DNA of 64,000 nt from Echinarachnius parma (GCA_037951105.1 JBAMJV010003362.1:62001-126000), one strand, 5' to 3'. Positions 1-11,314 are shown, counted from the first letter of the stretch. The notes: generated by a model from the letters alone, not told the origin. Numbers and translations are program-made.

Positions 1-567
1 TGTGTGCGGTAATACTATACAGTAGTACGTGTATGTATCGCAACCATAGAAGTATGACTCCAACACTGCCGTTGACGCAACTCGCAAGCCCCATTCGCAT
101 TCGTTCGCCTTTCGTTCACAGTCGCGCTAACACACGGAGAGACTGGTCCATGAGGCGCATATATCACTGATTTTTTGCGGAATGGAAGGAAAAATCATAA
201 TCTTAATCCACCCGGTAGTTGGATCACATATTGGAGAGTAAATTGCTGGTAAGTACCGTATCATATGTATAGTTTTAAGCACAATTAGCGTGCACACAAA
301 TATTTGGTTTCAGTCTTTTATTAGGAGAACATAGAACGCTAGTGCCTCGCACTAGCGGTTCTAAAAAGTGATACCCGGGCGTCAACCACTTTTATATGAT
401 ATTTTGAAAGCAAATTTCACAACAATTAGAGCATTTGAATGGAAATTATTATTATTTCCCATGTTTTTTTCGATGATCTTTCATATGGAATTGAAATCAA
501 CCAAATCCGTTACAATCGATGTTGGGGGGGCACTTTGGAAATTACCAAAACTCAACTTGGCCTTTAA
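1..567. other. No feature recognised
   Basis: I see no coding region, repeat border or RNA gene in this stretch. The one longer open frame (368-601, plus) has no recognisable motif and runs into a dispersed repeat that begins at about 568. Confidence 0.4.
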
Positions 568-763
568 GTCCGTGTACAAAGTGAGTGCAGTTAGTAATTG
601 AGTATCACTTTGCATTTTCGCTCATTACTTGGCCATGCAATGTCCATTTGACTTGAACTTTTCACACAATACCCTGTGGACATATGAGATAACAATAATA
701 TACATTGCATCAACCATTCACCATTTTTGCACATGTCAACAAAGTTACTAGATCCCTTTAATG
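568..763. repeat. Dispersed repeat, copy 1 (second copy at 3482-3685)
   Basis: About 195 bases starting CCGTGTACAAAGTGAGTGCA and ending near GATCCCTTTAA recur at 3482-3685 in the same orientation, with scattered substitutions and small indels. No terminal inverted repeats or coding capacity were seen. The two copies are about 2.9 kb apart, so they are either two insertions of one family or an old local duplication. Confidence 0.7.
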
Positions 764-848
764 TGTGTGTGTGTGTGTGTGTGCGTGTGTGTGTGTGTGT
801 GTGTGTGGGTGTGTGCGTGTGTGTGTGTGTGTCTGTGTGTGTCTGTAC
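764..848. repeat. (GT)n microsatellite
   Basis: Nearly pure GT dinucleotide tract with a few GC/GG interruptions, directly adjoining the dispersed repeat. The long His/Thr open frames across it are artefacts of the dinucleotide. Confidence 0.95.
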
Positions 849-879
849 ATACACACTAAACATGCAATTTGTTTAAAAT

Positions 880-1665
880 GTATATAACCAGACTCAGTGT
901 AAAGAGTATAGAGGGCGCTACACATAATATTTTTTTTGTGGGATAATGAAAGATTTATTGTCAAATTCAAGTGTATAGCCTACAATTTTGATGACGGAAT
1001 GAGGTTTATTTGATCAAAATCGGTTCAAAAATGGCTGAAATATTCTAAAAAAATATCTTTCTGTAATAATAATTTTGAACCAGCAGTTAAGATTATTTTT
1101 TAAATGCTTAGTCATTTGTAATTTTGTTTTCCTTTCGAGCATGGTGGAGTTATAACTAACCAAATCATGCACCATTACATAACAAACTAAGTTATAACTC
1201 CACCATGCTATAAAGCGATATAAGTAAATTATAAATTACAAATGACTAAGTAATAAGCCTGTTGTCATTTAAAAAGTGCCGTTAAAACTCAAAAGGGCAC
1301 TCTCTCAATATTCATCGGTTTCAACCATTTTGAATTAAATATTGTGCATGTGATGTTTTGTTGAAATAGTGATATTGTTAAACCTCTTTTGTAAATTTGG
1401 GAAAAGAGGAAGCATTTTAATTGTTTTTACGGCTGGTTCAAAATTAATGAAATATTGCCGGGCCGGACAATTACTACAAATGGTTAGGTGTATGGATATT
1501 TCAGCCATCTCTGAAGCGATTATGATCAAATTAATAAAGTTTATTCTGTTATCAAATAGTGTAGGCTATGCTCTTTCGAACTTGACACTCAGATTTTCAT
1601 TATCTGTCATAAAAAAGTTTGTGTAGCGCCATCTATACCAAAACGCAAGTATCCCTTTAAGGGCT
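880..1665. mobile_element. MITE family A, copy 1 (about 0.78 kb)
   Basis: The left end reads TATAGAGGGCGCTACACA and the right end is its inverse (TGTGTAGCGCCATCTATACC, then AAGTATCCCTTT). The arms are about 190 bases long and share the inner motif GGTTCAGAAATGGCTGAAAT in diverged form. A 20-base inner hairpin (1139-1157 with 1190-1209) lies between them. The same family occurs at 4021-4592, about 18690-19078 and, left end only, 25558-25640. No transposase is encoded. The superfamily is not determined because the target duplication is eroded. Confidence 0.7.
1139..1209. repeat. Inner hairpin of MITE A
   Basis: AGCATGGTGGAGTTATAACT at the left is matched by a perfect inverse at 1190-1209 with a 32-base loop. 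Flanking blocks (about 1105-1125 and 1230-1253, AAATTACAAATGACTAAGTA type) extend the inverted pairing. Confidence 0.85.
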
Positions 1666-1745
1666 TTCTAAAGGTCATGTAAGCAGTCCGGTGGTCTTGG
1701 GTCTGAATCCTGGTGAAACCCAATTTTCTTTCCCCATTTTTCATT
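1652..1745 (+). repeat. Short repeat with tRNA B-box-like motif (copy at 19065-19160)
   Basis: The sequence following the MITE A end, including GTAAGCAGTC and GGTCTGAATCCTGG, recurs after MITE A copy 3 with GGTCCGAATCC, which is one base from the tRNA B-box consensus. No matching A box at the right distance was found, so a SINE head is only a possibility. The shared flank may instead mean that MITE and neighbour were copied together. Confidence 0.4.
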
Positions 1746-1794
1746 TACATGCAATATAATATACAAGATGACACAACGAAACTGCACAATTTCA

Positions 1795-2168
1795 ATACAA
1801 ATGGCGCTAAATCCACTTTATTTTGGAGAAAACAAGTTTCTTTGTCCAAATTTGTACACGCCCCTATGTGAACATGAAGATGGAACGTTCCATTTAATAA
1901 ATAATAATAATGTTTCGATTTATATATCGCCTAGTATGATTGATAATCATCTCTAAGCGCTTTACAATGATATTATTACCCCCGGTCATGGGTTACAACG
2001 CAAACCAGCACACATTGTGTGCACCATCTCCACTCCCATTTGTTGCTTTTGATTTTGTATTTTGTTTCTAAAATGAGAATTTCCAGAACTCTACATTGCT
2101 CATTGAAATACTATCGTTAACAACATTTGTATGGAAAGTGGATTAAGCGCCTTTCGGAACTAAGCTCT
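1795..2168. mobile_element. MITE family B, copy 1, interrupted
   Basis: The left end GGCGCTAAATCCACTTTA and right end AAAGTGGATTAAGCGCCTTT are inverse copies, as in the cleaner copies at 19157-19402 and 38464-38707. Between about 1895 and 2060 this copy contains a second repeat of the 'TCTAAGCGCTTTACAAT ... ATTATTACCCCCGGTCA' type, common in marine invertebrate genomes. No coding capacity. Confidence 0.6.
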
Positions 2169-2424
2169 TCATATGTAAAATGAAACTAATAATTATAGAA
2201 CATTTGTAGAATACAATGACTGTAACGGGAAGAGATACAATGTGGTTTGTTGTAGGAACCAAGTAAGAATAATTCAGGAAGAAATGTTGACTAAGGTAGA
2301 AATGTTCATAAATTATATAAAACATAGCTTTGGAAAATATTTACTGGAGAAGATGATAGCAGCCTCAGCAAAAAGGACTAAAACGTCTGGGATGAAACTT
2401 ACTCGCAGATATTGCCCAAAATGA
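2165..2424. repeat. Dispersed repeat family C, copy 1
   Basis: The segment AAGAGATACAATGTGGTTTG through AGCCTCAGCAAAAAGGA recurs at 19797-19980 and, split by an insertion, at 21117-22080. This copy lacks the 205-bp MITE E present at the same point in the 20.9-kb copy, so it records the pre-insertion state. Function unknown. Confidence 0.75.
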
Positions 2425-3481
2425 CATTTGAGACTTCAATCCTAATAATAATACTACACTTATATGGCGCTGTATACGTGCGTTTCTAAGCGCACTGGTG
2501 GACTGTCTAAATAAGAAAACTAGTAAATACGATAGCATAATAACAATACAACACCGAAGTCAAAGTAACAAATAAAAACAAATAACAAATACATGTGTGC
2601 GCCTGCAGAAAATCACAACTGCTTAAAAGGATGGGTTTTGAGGAGGATTTTAAATGATTCGATAGATGTGGCATTCAGAATATGGGGTGGGAGTATGTTC
2701 CAAAGGGTGTGGGCAATAGACGAGGATTTGGCAATTTATTGGATTTGGCAATCCTATACAAAAATCATTGTAAGATACATGTATGTCCGAATGATGTGTG
2801 AAAGGTTCATTGAAAATTAACACTTTAACACTGCTTTCCTGGTTAAAAAAAGGTTTTAACAAAGTGGATATATGCATCGGCCTTTACAACGAATTACTAT
2901 ATGACGTGTATGAGGTCTATGACCGTTCATTAACGCTCTTGAGCAGATTAATATATATCGTCATACTAAAGGGGCATTTGAACAAATCTAAACCTATTTT
3001 GTTCTTCTCTTACCATAAGCTAAACAACACGGTAGAAGAGAAACGAGGAAGCTCCAAGTAATGTTTGTGTAGTAAGACATTTTACAGGCATCCCTTTAAC
3101 ACTGACAAGTAGATATTGACTTAGCTATAACGTATTTCAGTAACTTGCCGATTGGTCTACAGCCATTTGGTCTACTAACAAATTTTAAATTCCTGGGCTT
3201 ATGAAATAAGGGACTGTGTTTATGAAGAGGGGTGTGGATTATGGTTATGGTAAGGGCTTGTGTTAGGAGTTGGGGAAATTTGAGTTAAAGGAACTTAGTA
3301 ACATTGTCCAAATCCTCAAAATAAAATGTTCATTCTAGCGGTTCCCTCATAACCTTGTTGTATTCGTATTGACGTTATAATCATGGGACAGGTTTCGTTT
3401 ATTTTTTTCAACTTTCCCTTTCGTTACAAAGATATGTATGATTGAAGTATTCAGATAAGAAAAACCCGGGAGAGTTTTTCT
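2425..3481. other. No gene seen; short repeat fragments only
   Basis: About 2445-2500 carries a short 'ATATGGCGCTGTATACG ... TCTAAGCGCAC' fragment of the same class as the insert in MITE B copy 1. The rest has only short incidental open frames and no recognisable domain. Confidence 0.4.
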
Positions 3482-3685
3482 TCCGTGTACAAAGTGAGTG
3501 CAGTGAGTTACTGAATATCACTTTGTATTTTTGCTCATTACTTGGCCATACAATGTCCATTTGACCTGAAATTTTCACACAATACCCTGTGGACATAATA
3601 TATGAGATAACAACAATATACATTGCATCAACCATTCATCACTTTTTGCACATGTCAACAAAGTTACTTAATTAGATCCCTTTAA
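3482..3685. repeat. Dispersed repeat, copy 2 (first copy at 568-763)
   Basis: Same orientation and order as the copy at 568-763, ending at the same GATCCCTTTAA. It differs by small indels such as an extra AATAT after the GTGGACATA motif. Confidence 0.7.
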
Positions 3686-4020
3686 AGGCATCAGGTAGTA
3701 GACCACATTAGTTGTAGACCAACTGAGTGTAGACCAAGCAAACATAAACCATATATTTGATCCTGTTTGAAGATACACAATAAACAGTTGATAGATATAT
3801 GTACATTTATCTCAATTCTAAAAAGAATCATGGTCCAGTAGCCAAACAAAGATACAATTGATTGTAAGTTACAGTTGATTGCAAGTCAGGTTCAGTTTAT
3901 ATACCATCAAAACTATCATGTACATTAATGTAAATTCTAAAAATCGTTCGATAATTTGATTGATCATACCATTCATCGCGAATCTATATGCTGCGGATTC
4001 ACCCGTTGCAAAATTTCGCT

Positions 4021-4592
4021 TAAAGGGATAGTTGAGTTCTGGTATAAAAGAGAGTACAGTTTTGGTCAAACTGAATTTTAGTAACCAAAACCTGCACCAT
4101 TACATTATAAACTAATAGTTATAAGTCTACCATGCTTGAAAGGAATTCAAAATCACAAACGACTGAGTGAAAAGCCTTTTATCATTGAAACAGAGGCGTT
4201 CAAACTCAAGATGGCGCTCTCTAAAAACACATTGGATTATATCATTTTTAAATAAAATATTGTGCATGTGTGGGTTCGTAAAAATTGTGATTAGATAGAG
4301 AGATAATAAAATTTCCTTTGACAATTTTTGAAAAGAGGAAGCATTTTTTTTTTTTTTTTTTTATTTGTAACGGTTTTTTCAAAATTAACGAATATTTGTG
4401 GGGCCCCACATTTATTAAAAATGGTTACGTTTATGGATATTGCAGCCGTTTCTGAACCGATTTTGATCAAAAAAAGTTTATTCTGTCACTAAAATATTAT
4501 GCTCTTTCAAATTTTACACTCAGTTTTTCATTATCTCACAAAAAATAATTATGTGTAGCGCCCTCTCTACCAAAACTCAATTATCCCTGTAT
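4021..4592. mobile_element. MITE family A, copy 2
   Basis: The left end AAAGGGATAGTTGAGTTCTG is matched by the inverse CCAAAACTCAATTATCCCT at the right. The interior keeps the GAGGAAGCATTTT and GATATTGCAGCCGTTTCTGA blocks seen in copies 1 and 3. It includes a poly-T run at 4344-4364. No open transposase frame. Confidence 0.7.
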
Positions 4593-4687
4593 TACGGCGC
4601 GTTCCACGGAGTACCACGTTGCTGTGCATGAGCCATACGTGACCCGTGCAAAGATTGTGAACAAACAACGGCGTAAGCGAATTTTGT

Positions 4688-4693
4688 TTTATT
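4688..4693 (-). promoter_or_regulatory. Candidate polyadenylation signal AATAAA of dispanin gene 1
   Basis: On the minus strand AATAAA lies about 120 bases past the TAG stop of exon C1, a normal distance for a short 3' UTR. Only the hexamer and its position support this. Confidence 0.5.
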
Positions 4694-4813
4694 TTTTAAA
4701 TCGTTAAAACTGACTACATGTACTTGTATATAATGGTGGTTTAAAATGGCGACCGGTGACTGCGTGGACTTGATTACGAACGCCATATCCAGAGATTAGG
4801 TAGATCAGTTGGT

Positions 4814-4957
4814 CTAGAAACCTACTGTGAAATACAAGATGACGACAGGGGTCACAGATATGGCGCCCAAGACGAGACCGGCCATAGACCAGTACAAAGC
4901 GGAGCGCGCGGCCGCCTCTGCACCCGCAACGTCCCCTGCCCGGCGACGGTTCCGCAC
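4814..4957 (-). CDS. Dispanin gene 1, terminal exon C1 (loop and second membrane helix)
   Basis: 144 bases including TAG; acceptor CCATTAACAG, phase 0. It encodes VRNRRRAGDVAGAEAAARSA, then YWSMAGLVLGAISV, a hydrophobic helix, and VGF-stop. Of all the exon C copies in the window, this is the only one with both acceptor and reading frame undamaged. The downstream stretch with GGCGACCGGTGACT (plus strand) is shared with the 3' side of exon C copy d (about 25660-25730). Confidence 0.9.
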   Translation of the reverse strand: MRNRRRAGDVAGAEAAARSALYWSMAGLVLGAISVTPVVILYFTVGF

Positions 4958-6858
4958 CTGTTAATGGTAGGGACACAAAAGAACATTGTTAATCGAAGAG
5001 CACAATGGCCCAAAATCTCATCATCATAATCAACGTCATCATCACCGCTATCATTATCATCATTATAATCATCATCATCACCGCTATCATCATCATCATC
5101 AACTTCATAATCATCGTCATCATCATCATCATCATCACCGCTATCATCATCATCATCATCATCGCTATCATCATCATCATCATCATCATCATCAGTATCA
5201 TTATCATAACGATATTCATCATCGTCATCATTATAATCATCGTCATCATCACCGCTTATTATCATCACCATCATCATAATAATAACAATCATAGTCATCA
5301 TCATCATAATAATCATCATCATCATCACCACAACCATCATTATCATCATAATCATCGTCATCATCATCCCGCTTTGGGAATAAAAAGTGATAAAATGAGA
5401 GTCGTGTGGAGCCTAGCTTTCGATCCTGGCAGGATTCTCGTCAGGGCAAAAATAACAAAGACTCGAGTCTTACTTGCACGCTCTGGACAATGGCCACGAT
5501 GCCACACAGAGGGCAACCTAAGAGGGTGGCACAGATTGCAAATGCAAGGCATGCAAGGTAGTCTTTGGGCTGTGTTTTTTGGTCTTGTGTTTCTCGCACG
5601 ATCACTGTAGATTGCGGTTCACCCTAAAGACAATACAAGAAAGCATAAATAATTGTTAAAATACTGACAAAATAGAGTGCCAATACGTGTGTTATTATAT
5701 TGATTTGATATCGGTATTTTTTAGGTAAAGGTACAATCATACTCGACACAAAATAGTATCGTTTAAAAAAAAGATACTTTACTTACTTTACATACAAATA
5801 TATTCATTGTCAAAAGTATGACACATTTCAATATTATAATTGATTTGCATTAGGTGTTATCAGGGGGTGTTTCACTAAGCACTACAATCTATCTTAAAAT
5901 CGATCCAATCGATTTTAGATCGATTGTAGAGGACACTGGGCACTATTGCCGATTTTAGTGTCTGTTTCACAAAGCAAACTGGGATTGATTTTAGTCCTAA
6001 AATCGATTTTAGCCTAAAATCAGTCTGAGACCGGTTTTAGGCCTGGGAACGATCAGTATGTCTAAATGGTATTTATAATGACATTGGCGTGAATAACTGA
6101 ATATATGCTGTTATCATTAAACATTCTGATTATTTCAATAATATTTTGAAACGTAGTTATAATCTTGATTATTTGTAGCCAACTAATTATGTCGTCTTGT
6201 AATTCGTGCCCATATCCATGATTTTGTTAATATAATAACACTGTAGATATGCCAATAAACGAGTATTTAAAAGCATGCATCATAATATTCCAGTACAAAT
6301 GCAAACATACCGAAGAACACAATTAGCACTGACATTAACCCAGCTAGCCACCTGACGTTGGGCCGATGTCGGAATTTGGTTGCCGGATGTCGGCATATCG
6401 CCGTTGGCTCGAGGTTAAAATGTCCGCCAGCCCAACATCGTCACGACCCCATTTGTGTGATATATTGGCATAACGTCATTTTCCGACAATGGCCCAACAT
6501 CATCTCATGACATGATGTTGGGCCATTGTCGGAAAATGACCTTATGCCAATATACCACAAAAATGACGTCGTGACGATGTTGGGCTGGCAGACATTTTAA
6601 CCTCGAGCCAACGGCGATATGCCGACATCCGGCAACCAAATTCCAACATCGGCCCAACGTCAGGTGGCTAGCTGGGAAGATGCCCATACAAACATTTATA
6701 CATACAACTATATACACACTTACGCGCACGTAATTTAGTGATACATTTTTATTTGGCATTCATTCACTTATGATCATACACATCAACTAATACACAACTC
6801 ACCGGTAAACAACGATTCACCAACTATTATGAAAGTAGATGAACACACACATACATAG

Positions 6859-6926
<68 letters not shown>

Positions 6927-6933
6927 ACACATG

Positions 6934-6970
<37 letters not shown>

Positions 6971-9900
6971 GCACACAGCCACACACACTTTTATTTATTT
7001 ATTTTTTTTTATGATTTTTTATTTCTCCAAATTATTAACATAACATTTACAATTGAATAACATTTTTGAAAATACAAGTTTACATCTCAAGTGTACAAAT
7101 CAAGTGTAATTCACAAAAATTAAACACAATGGAGATTTAAAAAAAAATAAAAAGAAGTAAGACACGCTACTTCTCTCACCCCTCCTTCCCCCCCCCCCTA
7201 CACACTCACCCCCCCCCCCCCCCCCCCCCCCCAACCCTACCCCGGAAATCTGCTCACATCCTTTAACAAAAAATAATAATAATAATGCTTACAAAATACA
7301 TATTGAAATCAATACTTTTTAAATATTTTTTAAATATTTTTTTTACAAGCTCACGGGGTTAACATCACATATGAAGAGTTCATTCTTTCAATCTTATTCT
7401 AATTTTACCGTTTCCCATTTTTGTAAATGTAGTCCTAATTTTCCCATTTTAATTGCTATTCCCTTTTCCTGGGCCTTATAATCCAATAACAGTTTCTGTA
7501 TTTTATCAATATTAGGTAGAACACCCTCTTTTCTAAATACAAATAAAATATATTTTACCATAAAAATGATGGTATTGCAACATTTTATTCTATTTGAATT
7601 ACCTGACAATCCAACAAATATATCCCGCCAATTTAAGTCCTTTATTTCATCTAACAAAAAACGTATCAAAGCTTGCCATGTCAATTTTACATTTAAACAA
7701 AATAAAAATAAATGCGAATATGTTTCCCTTTCCCGTTTACAGAACGAACACAAGTTGTCTTCAACAAATCCAAATCTAAATAAATTATCTTTAGTGTAAA
7801 TTGCCCCATGGAGTAACTTAAATTGAAACTCTCTCTGTTTCCCAATTATTAATGTTATTCTTAGTCTAAAAAAACATTCATACATTTCTTTATCTATAAA
7901 ATTAAAATCATTTTGTCCATCTCTTATCTATAAATCATATGTCTTTTGCAATTCTCTAATAAAATAATCATATATTGTTCTTGATGGTACATCCTTAAAA
8001 CTTAATTTTTATCCAAAAAATATAAATTAATATTATAATTTATTAAGTCTACCTCACAAAATTGTATCAAACCTAAATCAATTTTCCAATCCCTCGGAAT
8101 CGCATGATATATATCAATTATTGTAAGTAAATTGTCACCTCTCATACCAAGGTTCAAAAAGTATGCAACGGGTTTAACATGTCCATTATCCATAACATGG
8201 TTCAACATAACAATCCCTCGTTCAAATAATTCTTTATCAAATGCCATCTTATTTTTTTTTTATACATATATTCCTATTATTAAAAAATAATTTTAACACA
8301 CATACACACCTACACAACAATCCGAGGACCACCTTTCAGGTGCATATTCTATTAGTAGTCCCGGGTCCAATTATGAACCTGTGGTACAATTAGATTACCT
8401 TCTTCTTCCTTTCCGTCATGTGTGCCGTCCATGATCACGCTCCATGCATGGCCATTTACCGCCACAGATGGCGTTATTCCACCAAGGGCTCCGGAAAATT
8501 CCAAACTATGAATGCGTGTTTCTCAATAGCGTGCCATCAAAACACACAAAAAAGAAAACACACATTATTTCCGGCACTTTAGTAATAATAGCTTATAATG
8601 AATAGCGCCATCTATAGATCACTTTGCACGCAAAATAAGCGGTAAAAAATGTGGGGACCGGGAATTCGGTCCCGACTTTTTAAAATGTCCCGAGTTTATT
8701 GGTGTGTTTTCATGCAGCAGTCCCGACTCTGTGGTGAAGGTGCGTACACACACACACACACACACAGGTACCCACATAATCACACAAATATGCACAAATA
8801 ATACTACATTTATAACTACAAGCTATGCACGCACAACACAATGTTTTATGCTCTAAAACCAATGCACCAGCTACCGTGTAGGAAAACATAAGTACGCACA
8901 TTCCAATGCGTGAATCCCTCAAAAATGTAATAAAATGGTTAGTTTCATAATATAGTTGTTGTAGTTTAAATTACAAGGGGAATATCACAAAGTAGTGTAG
9001 TGTTTGGTTGTAAAATCATAATATTCAACAATTTCAATGGTATGGAATCATTTGAAATGCCATATAAGATGTATATATAGATTATTTGATAATTTGTAGT
9101 AACAATTGGAATAATATATTAATGATCGATTATGGGAGAAAGGGATCGATCAAATGACGAACTGAGAAATTAATCAAGAAAACGTTCACAAATATAATTA
9201 AATGAAAACACAACATTATTTTATATAACAACTGTTAATTAAATACTCCTTGACAATTTACACAACTCAAAGGGATATAATTATTTTAATTGCCATATAA
9301 GATGTATATTTTGTATTTGATCATTAATAGTAAAAATTCGATTATATATTAGTGATCGATTATGGGAGTAAGGGATCGATCAAATGTTGAACCGAAAGAT
9401 GAATCAAGAAAACATTTACAAATATAAATAAATGAAAACATATTATAATTTACTAAAACATCAACTGTAAATGAAATACTCCATGGCAATTTTAAATGAT
9501 ATTTTTGCCACAGGGCTTCAAATTCTTACTTATATAATTGTAATATAGTTTACTTATATTTTAATATAATATGGATGAAATAACCTGAAAGAATATAGCA
9601 TTATCAGATGAAGTCACAGTTTGATACAAATGACCCTGTTTTAGAACAATGTAATATAGTATTATTAAGAAATTAACAACAAATTAAAGATCACATTATT
9701 TATTGATTATTGGATAAATATTTGTAATATTATTAAAATATGTTGTATTGTATTCATCTTTAATACAAAAATATCTTGAAGTTTCGGTTATATAAAAACA
9801 TTAATTTAATTAACATTTAAGTGCTATTCTACTATGAAGACTAGACTACCCTGTAAATCAATCAATACATACTACAATACAAAATTTGCCAATATGAATA

Positions 9901-10668
9901 GAGGAAAAGACAAAGTAGTATATAACACACATTATATCCTCAATACAATTAGCTAATTAGATTACTTATATGTTTCATGTATCATCTCAAGCATCTCCTT
10001 GATCATCATCACAATCACCATCATCTACAGCAAAAACAACATCATCATCAACATCATCCTGATCATCATCATCATCATCATCACAATCACCATCATCTAC
10101 AGCAAAAACAACATCATCATCAACATCATCCTGATCATCATCATCATCATCATCATCACAATCACCATCATCTACAGCAAAAACAACATCATCATCAACA
10201 TCATCCTGATCATCATCATCATCATCATCACAATCACCATCATCTACAGCAAAAACAACATCATCATCAACATCATCCTGATCATCATCATCATCATCAC
10301 AATCACCATCATCTACAGCAAAAACAACATCATCATCATCAACATCATCCTGATCATCATCATCATCATCACACTTACTGCGTGTTGAGTCATAGGCTGC
10401 GGTGCTCCAGGCTGTGGAGCTCCATACGGGGCATTGTAGTTCGGAGGGGGCGGGGCCCCCTGGCCCTGAGGTGGGTAATCCTGAGGGGGGTAACCCTGCG
10501 GTGGGTGGGGCTGTCCCCCTTGTGGTGGGTAGGGTTGTCCCTCCTGTGGCGGGTAGGGCTGGCCCCCGTGCGGTGGGTAGGGTTGGTCCCCCTGTGGGGG
10601 ATAGGACTGCCCTGCTGCGTATGAGGGCGGGACCTCGGCGGGGAGCTCCTCCAGCTCTGTGTATGGTA
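4814..10668 (-). CDS. Dispanin / CD225-family proline-rich transmembrane protein, gene 1 (exons A1-B1-C1; 5' exon not found)
   Basis: Three minus-strand exons splice in frame: A1 10668-10379, B1 5623-5474, C1 4957-4814, giving 193 residues plus an upstream part. The order is a proline-rich YPPQ-repeat tail, the first CD225 membrane segment (DYLACLAFAICATLLG, GIVAIVQSVQ), the basic loop (VRNRRRAGDVAGAEAAARSA) and a second hydrophobic helix ending ILYFTVGF then stop. This is the layout of IFITM/PRRT-type dispanins: small membrane proteins with a cytosolic N-terminus, one re-entrant and one spanning helix. Donors are GTAAGT and GTAAGA; acceptors are TTTAG and AACAG. Exon A1 begins in phase 1, so a short start-codon exon must lie upstream and was not identified. 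The A-B intron (4.7 kb) holds a palindromic MITE, a (CA)n tract and a LINE remnant. The reading frame is intact in all three exons. The family is confident; the function is inferred from family only. Confidence 0.88.
5017..5372. repeat. (ATC)n / (CAT)n compound microsatellite
   Basis: About 350 bases of imperfect ATC trinucleotide with ATA, GTC and CGC interruptions, in the intron between exons B1 and C1. The poly-His, poly-Ile and poly-Asp open frames here are products of the repeat, not genes. Similar tracts adjoin the paralogous exons at 29.4-30.0 and 34.3-34.5 kb. Confidence 0.95.
5474..5623 (-). CDS. Dispanin gene 1, exon B1 (first CD225 membrane segment)
   Basis: 150 bases, exactly 50 codons, phase 0 at both ends; acceptor TTGTCTTTAG, donor GTAAGA. 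It encodes GEPQSTVIVRETQ, a short linker, then DYLACLAFAICATLLG, CPLCG and IVAIVQSVQ, the conserved CD225 core with membrane-proximal cysteines that are palmitoylated in IFITM relatives. About 240 bases of upstream intron are conserved with exon B2 at 30147-30391, showing that the whole exon with flank was duplicated. Confidence 0.9.
5868..6060. mobile_element. Probable Harbinger-like MITE remnant
   Basis: Homology with the gene-2 intron stops at about 5867, where GGGTGTTTCACTAAGCAC begins. A second GTTTCACAAAGCAAACTGGG block and repeated AAAATCGAT palindromes follow. Foreign insertion is clear from the homology break; assignment to Harbinger rests only on the GTTTCACAAAG-like end motif. Confidence 0.4.
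6339..6676. mobile_element. Near-perfect palindromic MITE (338 bp)
   Basis: Two arms of about 165 bases starting CCCAGCTAGCCACCTGACGT face each other with almost no spacer (centre near 6508, CATCTCATGACATGATG). The arms differ at only a handful of positions, so insertion or arm homogenisation is recent. It lies in the A-B intron of dispanin gene 1. No coding capacity; the flanks allow no firm target duplication beyond AA. Confidence 0.85.
6843..6988. repeat. (CA)n microsatellite
   Basis: About 145 bases of CA repeat with short TCACACACATGCATAC and GCGC interruptions, abutting the 3' end of the LINE remnant at 6989. Confidence 0.95.
6989..8250 (-). mobile_element. Tx1/L1-like LINE, 5'-truncated 3' portion
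   Basis: Minus-strand frames at 8247-8002 (FERGIVMLNHVMDNG) and 7885-7394 match the C-terminal third of L1/Tx1-type ORF2: FKLLHGAIYTKDNLFRFGF followed by the Cys/His knuckle CSFCKRERETYSHLFLFC and a Lys-rich tail. The 3' end is A-rich (AATAAA and AAATA runs at about 6989-7030). No RT core is present; the 5' end is truncated near 8250. Poly-C tracts at 7187-7232 sit in the 3' UTR. The fragment is broken into at least two frames. Confidence 0.75.
8251..9054. other. Intronic sequence, no feature recognised
   Basis: Part of the A-B intron of dispanin gene 1. Apart from a short (CA) run at about 8749-8766 I see no repeat border, coding segment or RNA. Confidence 0.4.
9055..9495. repeat. Tandem duplication, two diverged units of about 235 bp
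   Basis: GCCATATAAGATGTATAT, GATCGATTATGGGAG, AAGGGATCGATCAAATG and GAAATACTCC-type blocks occur in the same order at 9055-9265 and 9290-9495. AT-rich, no coding capacity. Confidence 0.75.
9496..9984. other. AT-rich intronic sequence, nothing recognised
   Basis: Simple AT-rich DNA inside the A-B intron. No open frame or repeat structure stood out. Confidence 0.4.
9985..10375. repeat. ATC-based minisatellite, about five units of 66-69 bp
   Basis: The unit CACCATCATCTACAGCAAAA plus ACAACATCATC and a TGATCATCATC run repeats about five times. It begins directly behind the splice donor of exon A1. The orthologous spot beside exon A2 (34300-34520) has a simpler ATC tract with a single CAACAGCAGAAAAAAACACC, so the higher-order unit arose after the gene duplication. 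Confidence 0.9.
10379..10668 (-). CDS. Dispanin gene 1, exon A1 (proline-rich)
   Basis: 290 bases; acceptor TTTGATAG at the 5' side and donor GTAAGTGTG at the 3' side. It starts with two bases of a split codon and ends in phase 0. It encodes five tandem 8-residue units of type GGQPYPPQ, then GYPPQ, then NYNAPYGAPQPGAPQPM. PPY-like motifs could bind WW domains (family inference). Exon A2 at 34530-34900 is its paralogue with nine units. A 66-69-bp minisatellite begins a few bases past the donor. Confidence 0.88.
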
Positions 10669-11194
10669 CTATCAAATAGTGAAAAAAAAATACAATACAT
10701 GTGTTTTAAAAGATAAATTGTATGTAACATTTTACCTAAATGTCGCCGTACAGTTAGGCTAGTCCCAAGTAACTAAATGTTTAAATTATCTGACATAGTA
10801 AAATACGCGTCGCTGATTGGCTAAACACGGTCATATACTGCGGTGTCAATTTGGTATGACACCATGGCCAGAGAGTTATGACACCCATCCGCGATTCCAT
10901 CAACATTACAACGTACACATACAACGGTACGTACGGTGTACCGTATACCACGCGTGTACCGTGCAATAATTATTATTCTCGCAGCCACATAATTCTAACG
11001 AAAATCAGCGATTACCAATACAACTTGATCAGATAATTACATGATTAACATACTCGAAGGAAACAATTAACACATATTTCCGATATAGAAATTTAGTGAT
11101 CGGAACATGTTGAAATATTAGTGCTGAGAGAAGCCGAGAGAAGCAAATTACGTACGAAAATCGACTGCATTATACTGTGTGTTGTGAACAATTG
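10669..11194. other. Region upstream of exon A1; expected site of 5' exon or intron
   Basis: The first 80 bases share blocks with the flank of exon A2 (TGTAACATTTTACCTAAAT against TGTAAGATTTTATCTAAAT). A start-codon exon ending in phase 1 should lie here or further upstream; I could not identify one. Confidence 0.3.
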
Positions 11195-11207
11195 TGTTGT
11201 GTGATGT

Positions 11208-11256
<49 letters not shown>

Positions 11257-11264
11257 TGCGTGCG

Positions 11265-11296
<32 letters not shown>

Positions 11297-11314
11297 CGTG
11301 TGTGCGTGTGTGCG

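Noticed and set aside
1652-1745. tRNA gene
   Set aside because: Only a B-box-like motif is present; no cloverleaf or A box could be drawn.
4986-5610. Long poly-His, poly-Ile and poly-Asp open frames
   Set aside because: They are translations of the (ATC)n tract in several frames; the real coding segment here is exon B1 on the minus strand.
9977-10624. Plus-strand and minus-strand frames of 200-250 codons over the exon A1 minisatellite
   Set aside because: They join intron minisatellite to exon sequence across the splice donor; only 10379-10668 in the minus frame has exon borders.
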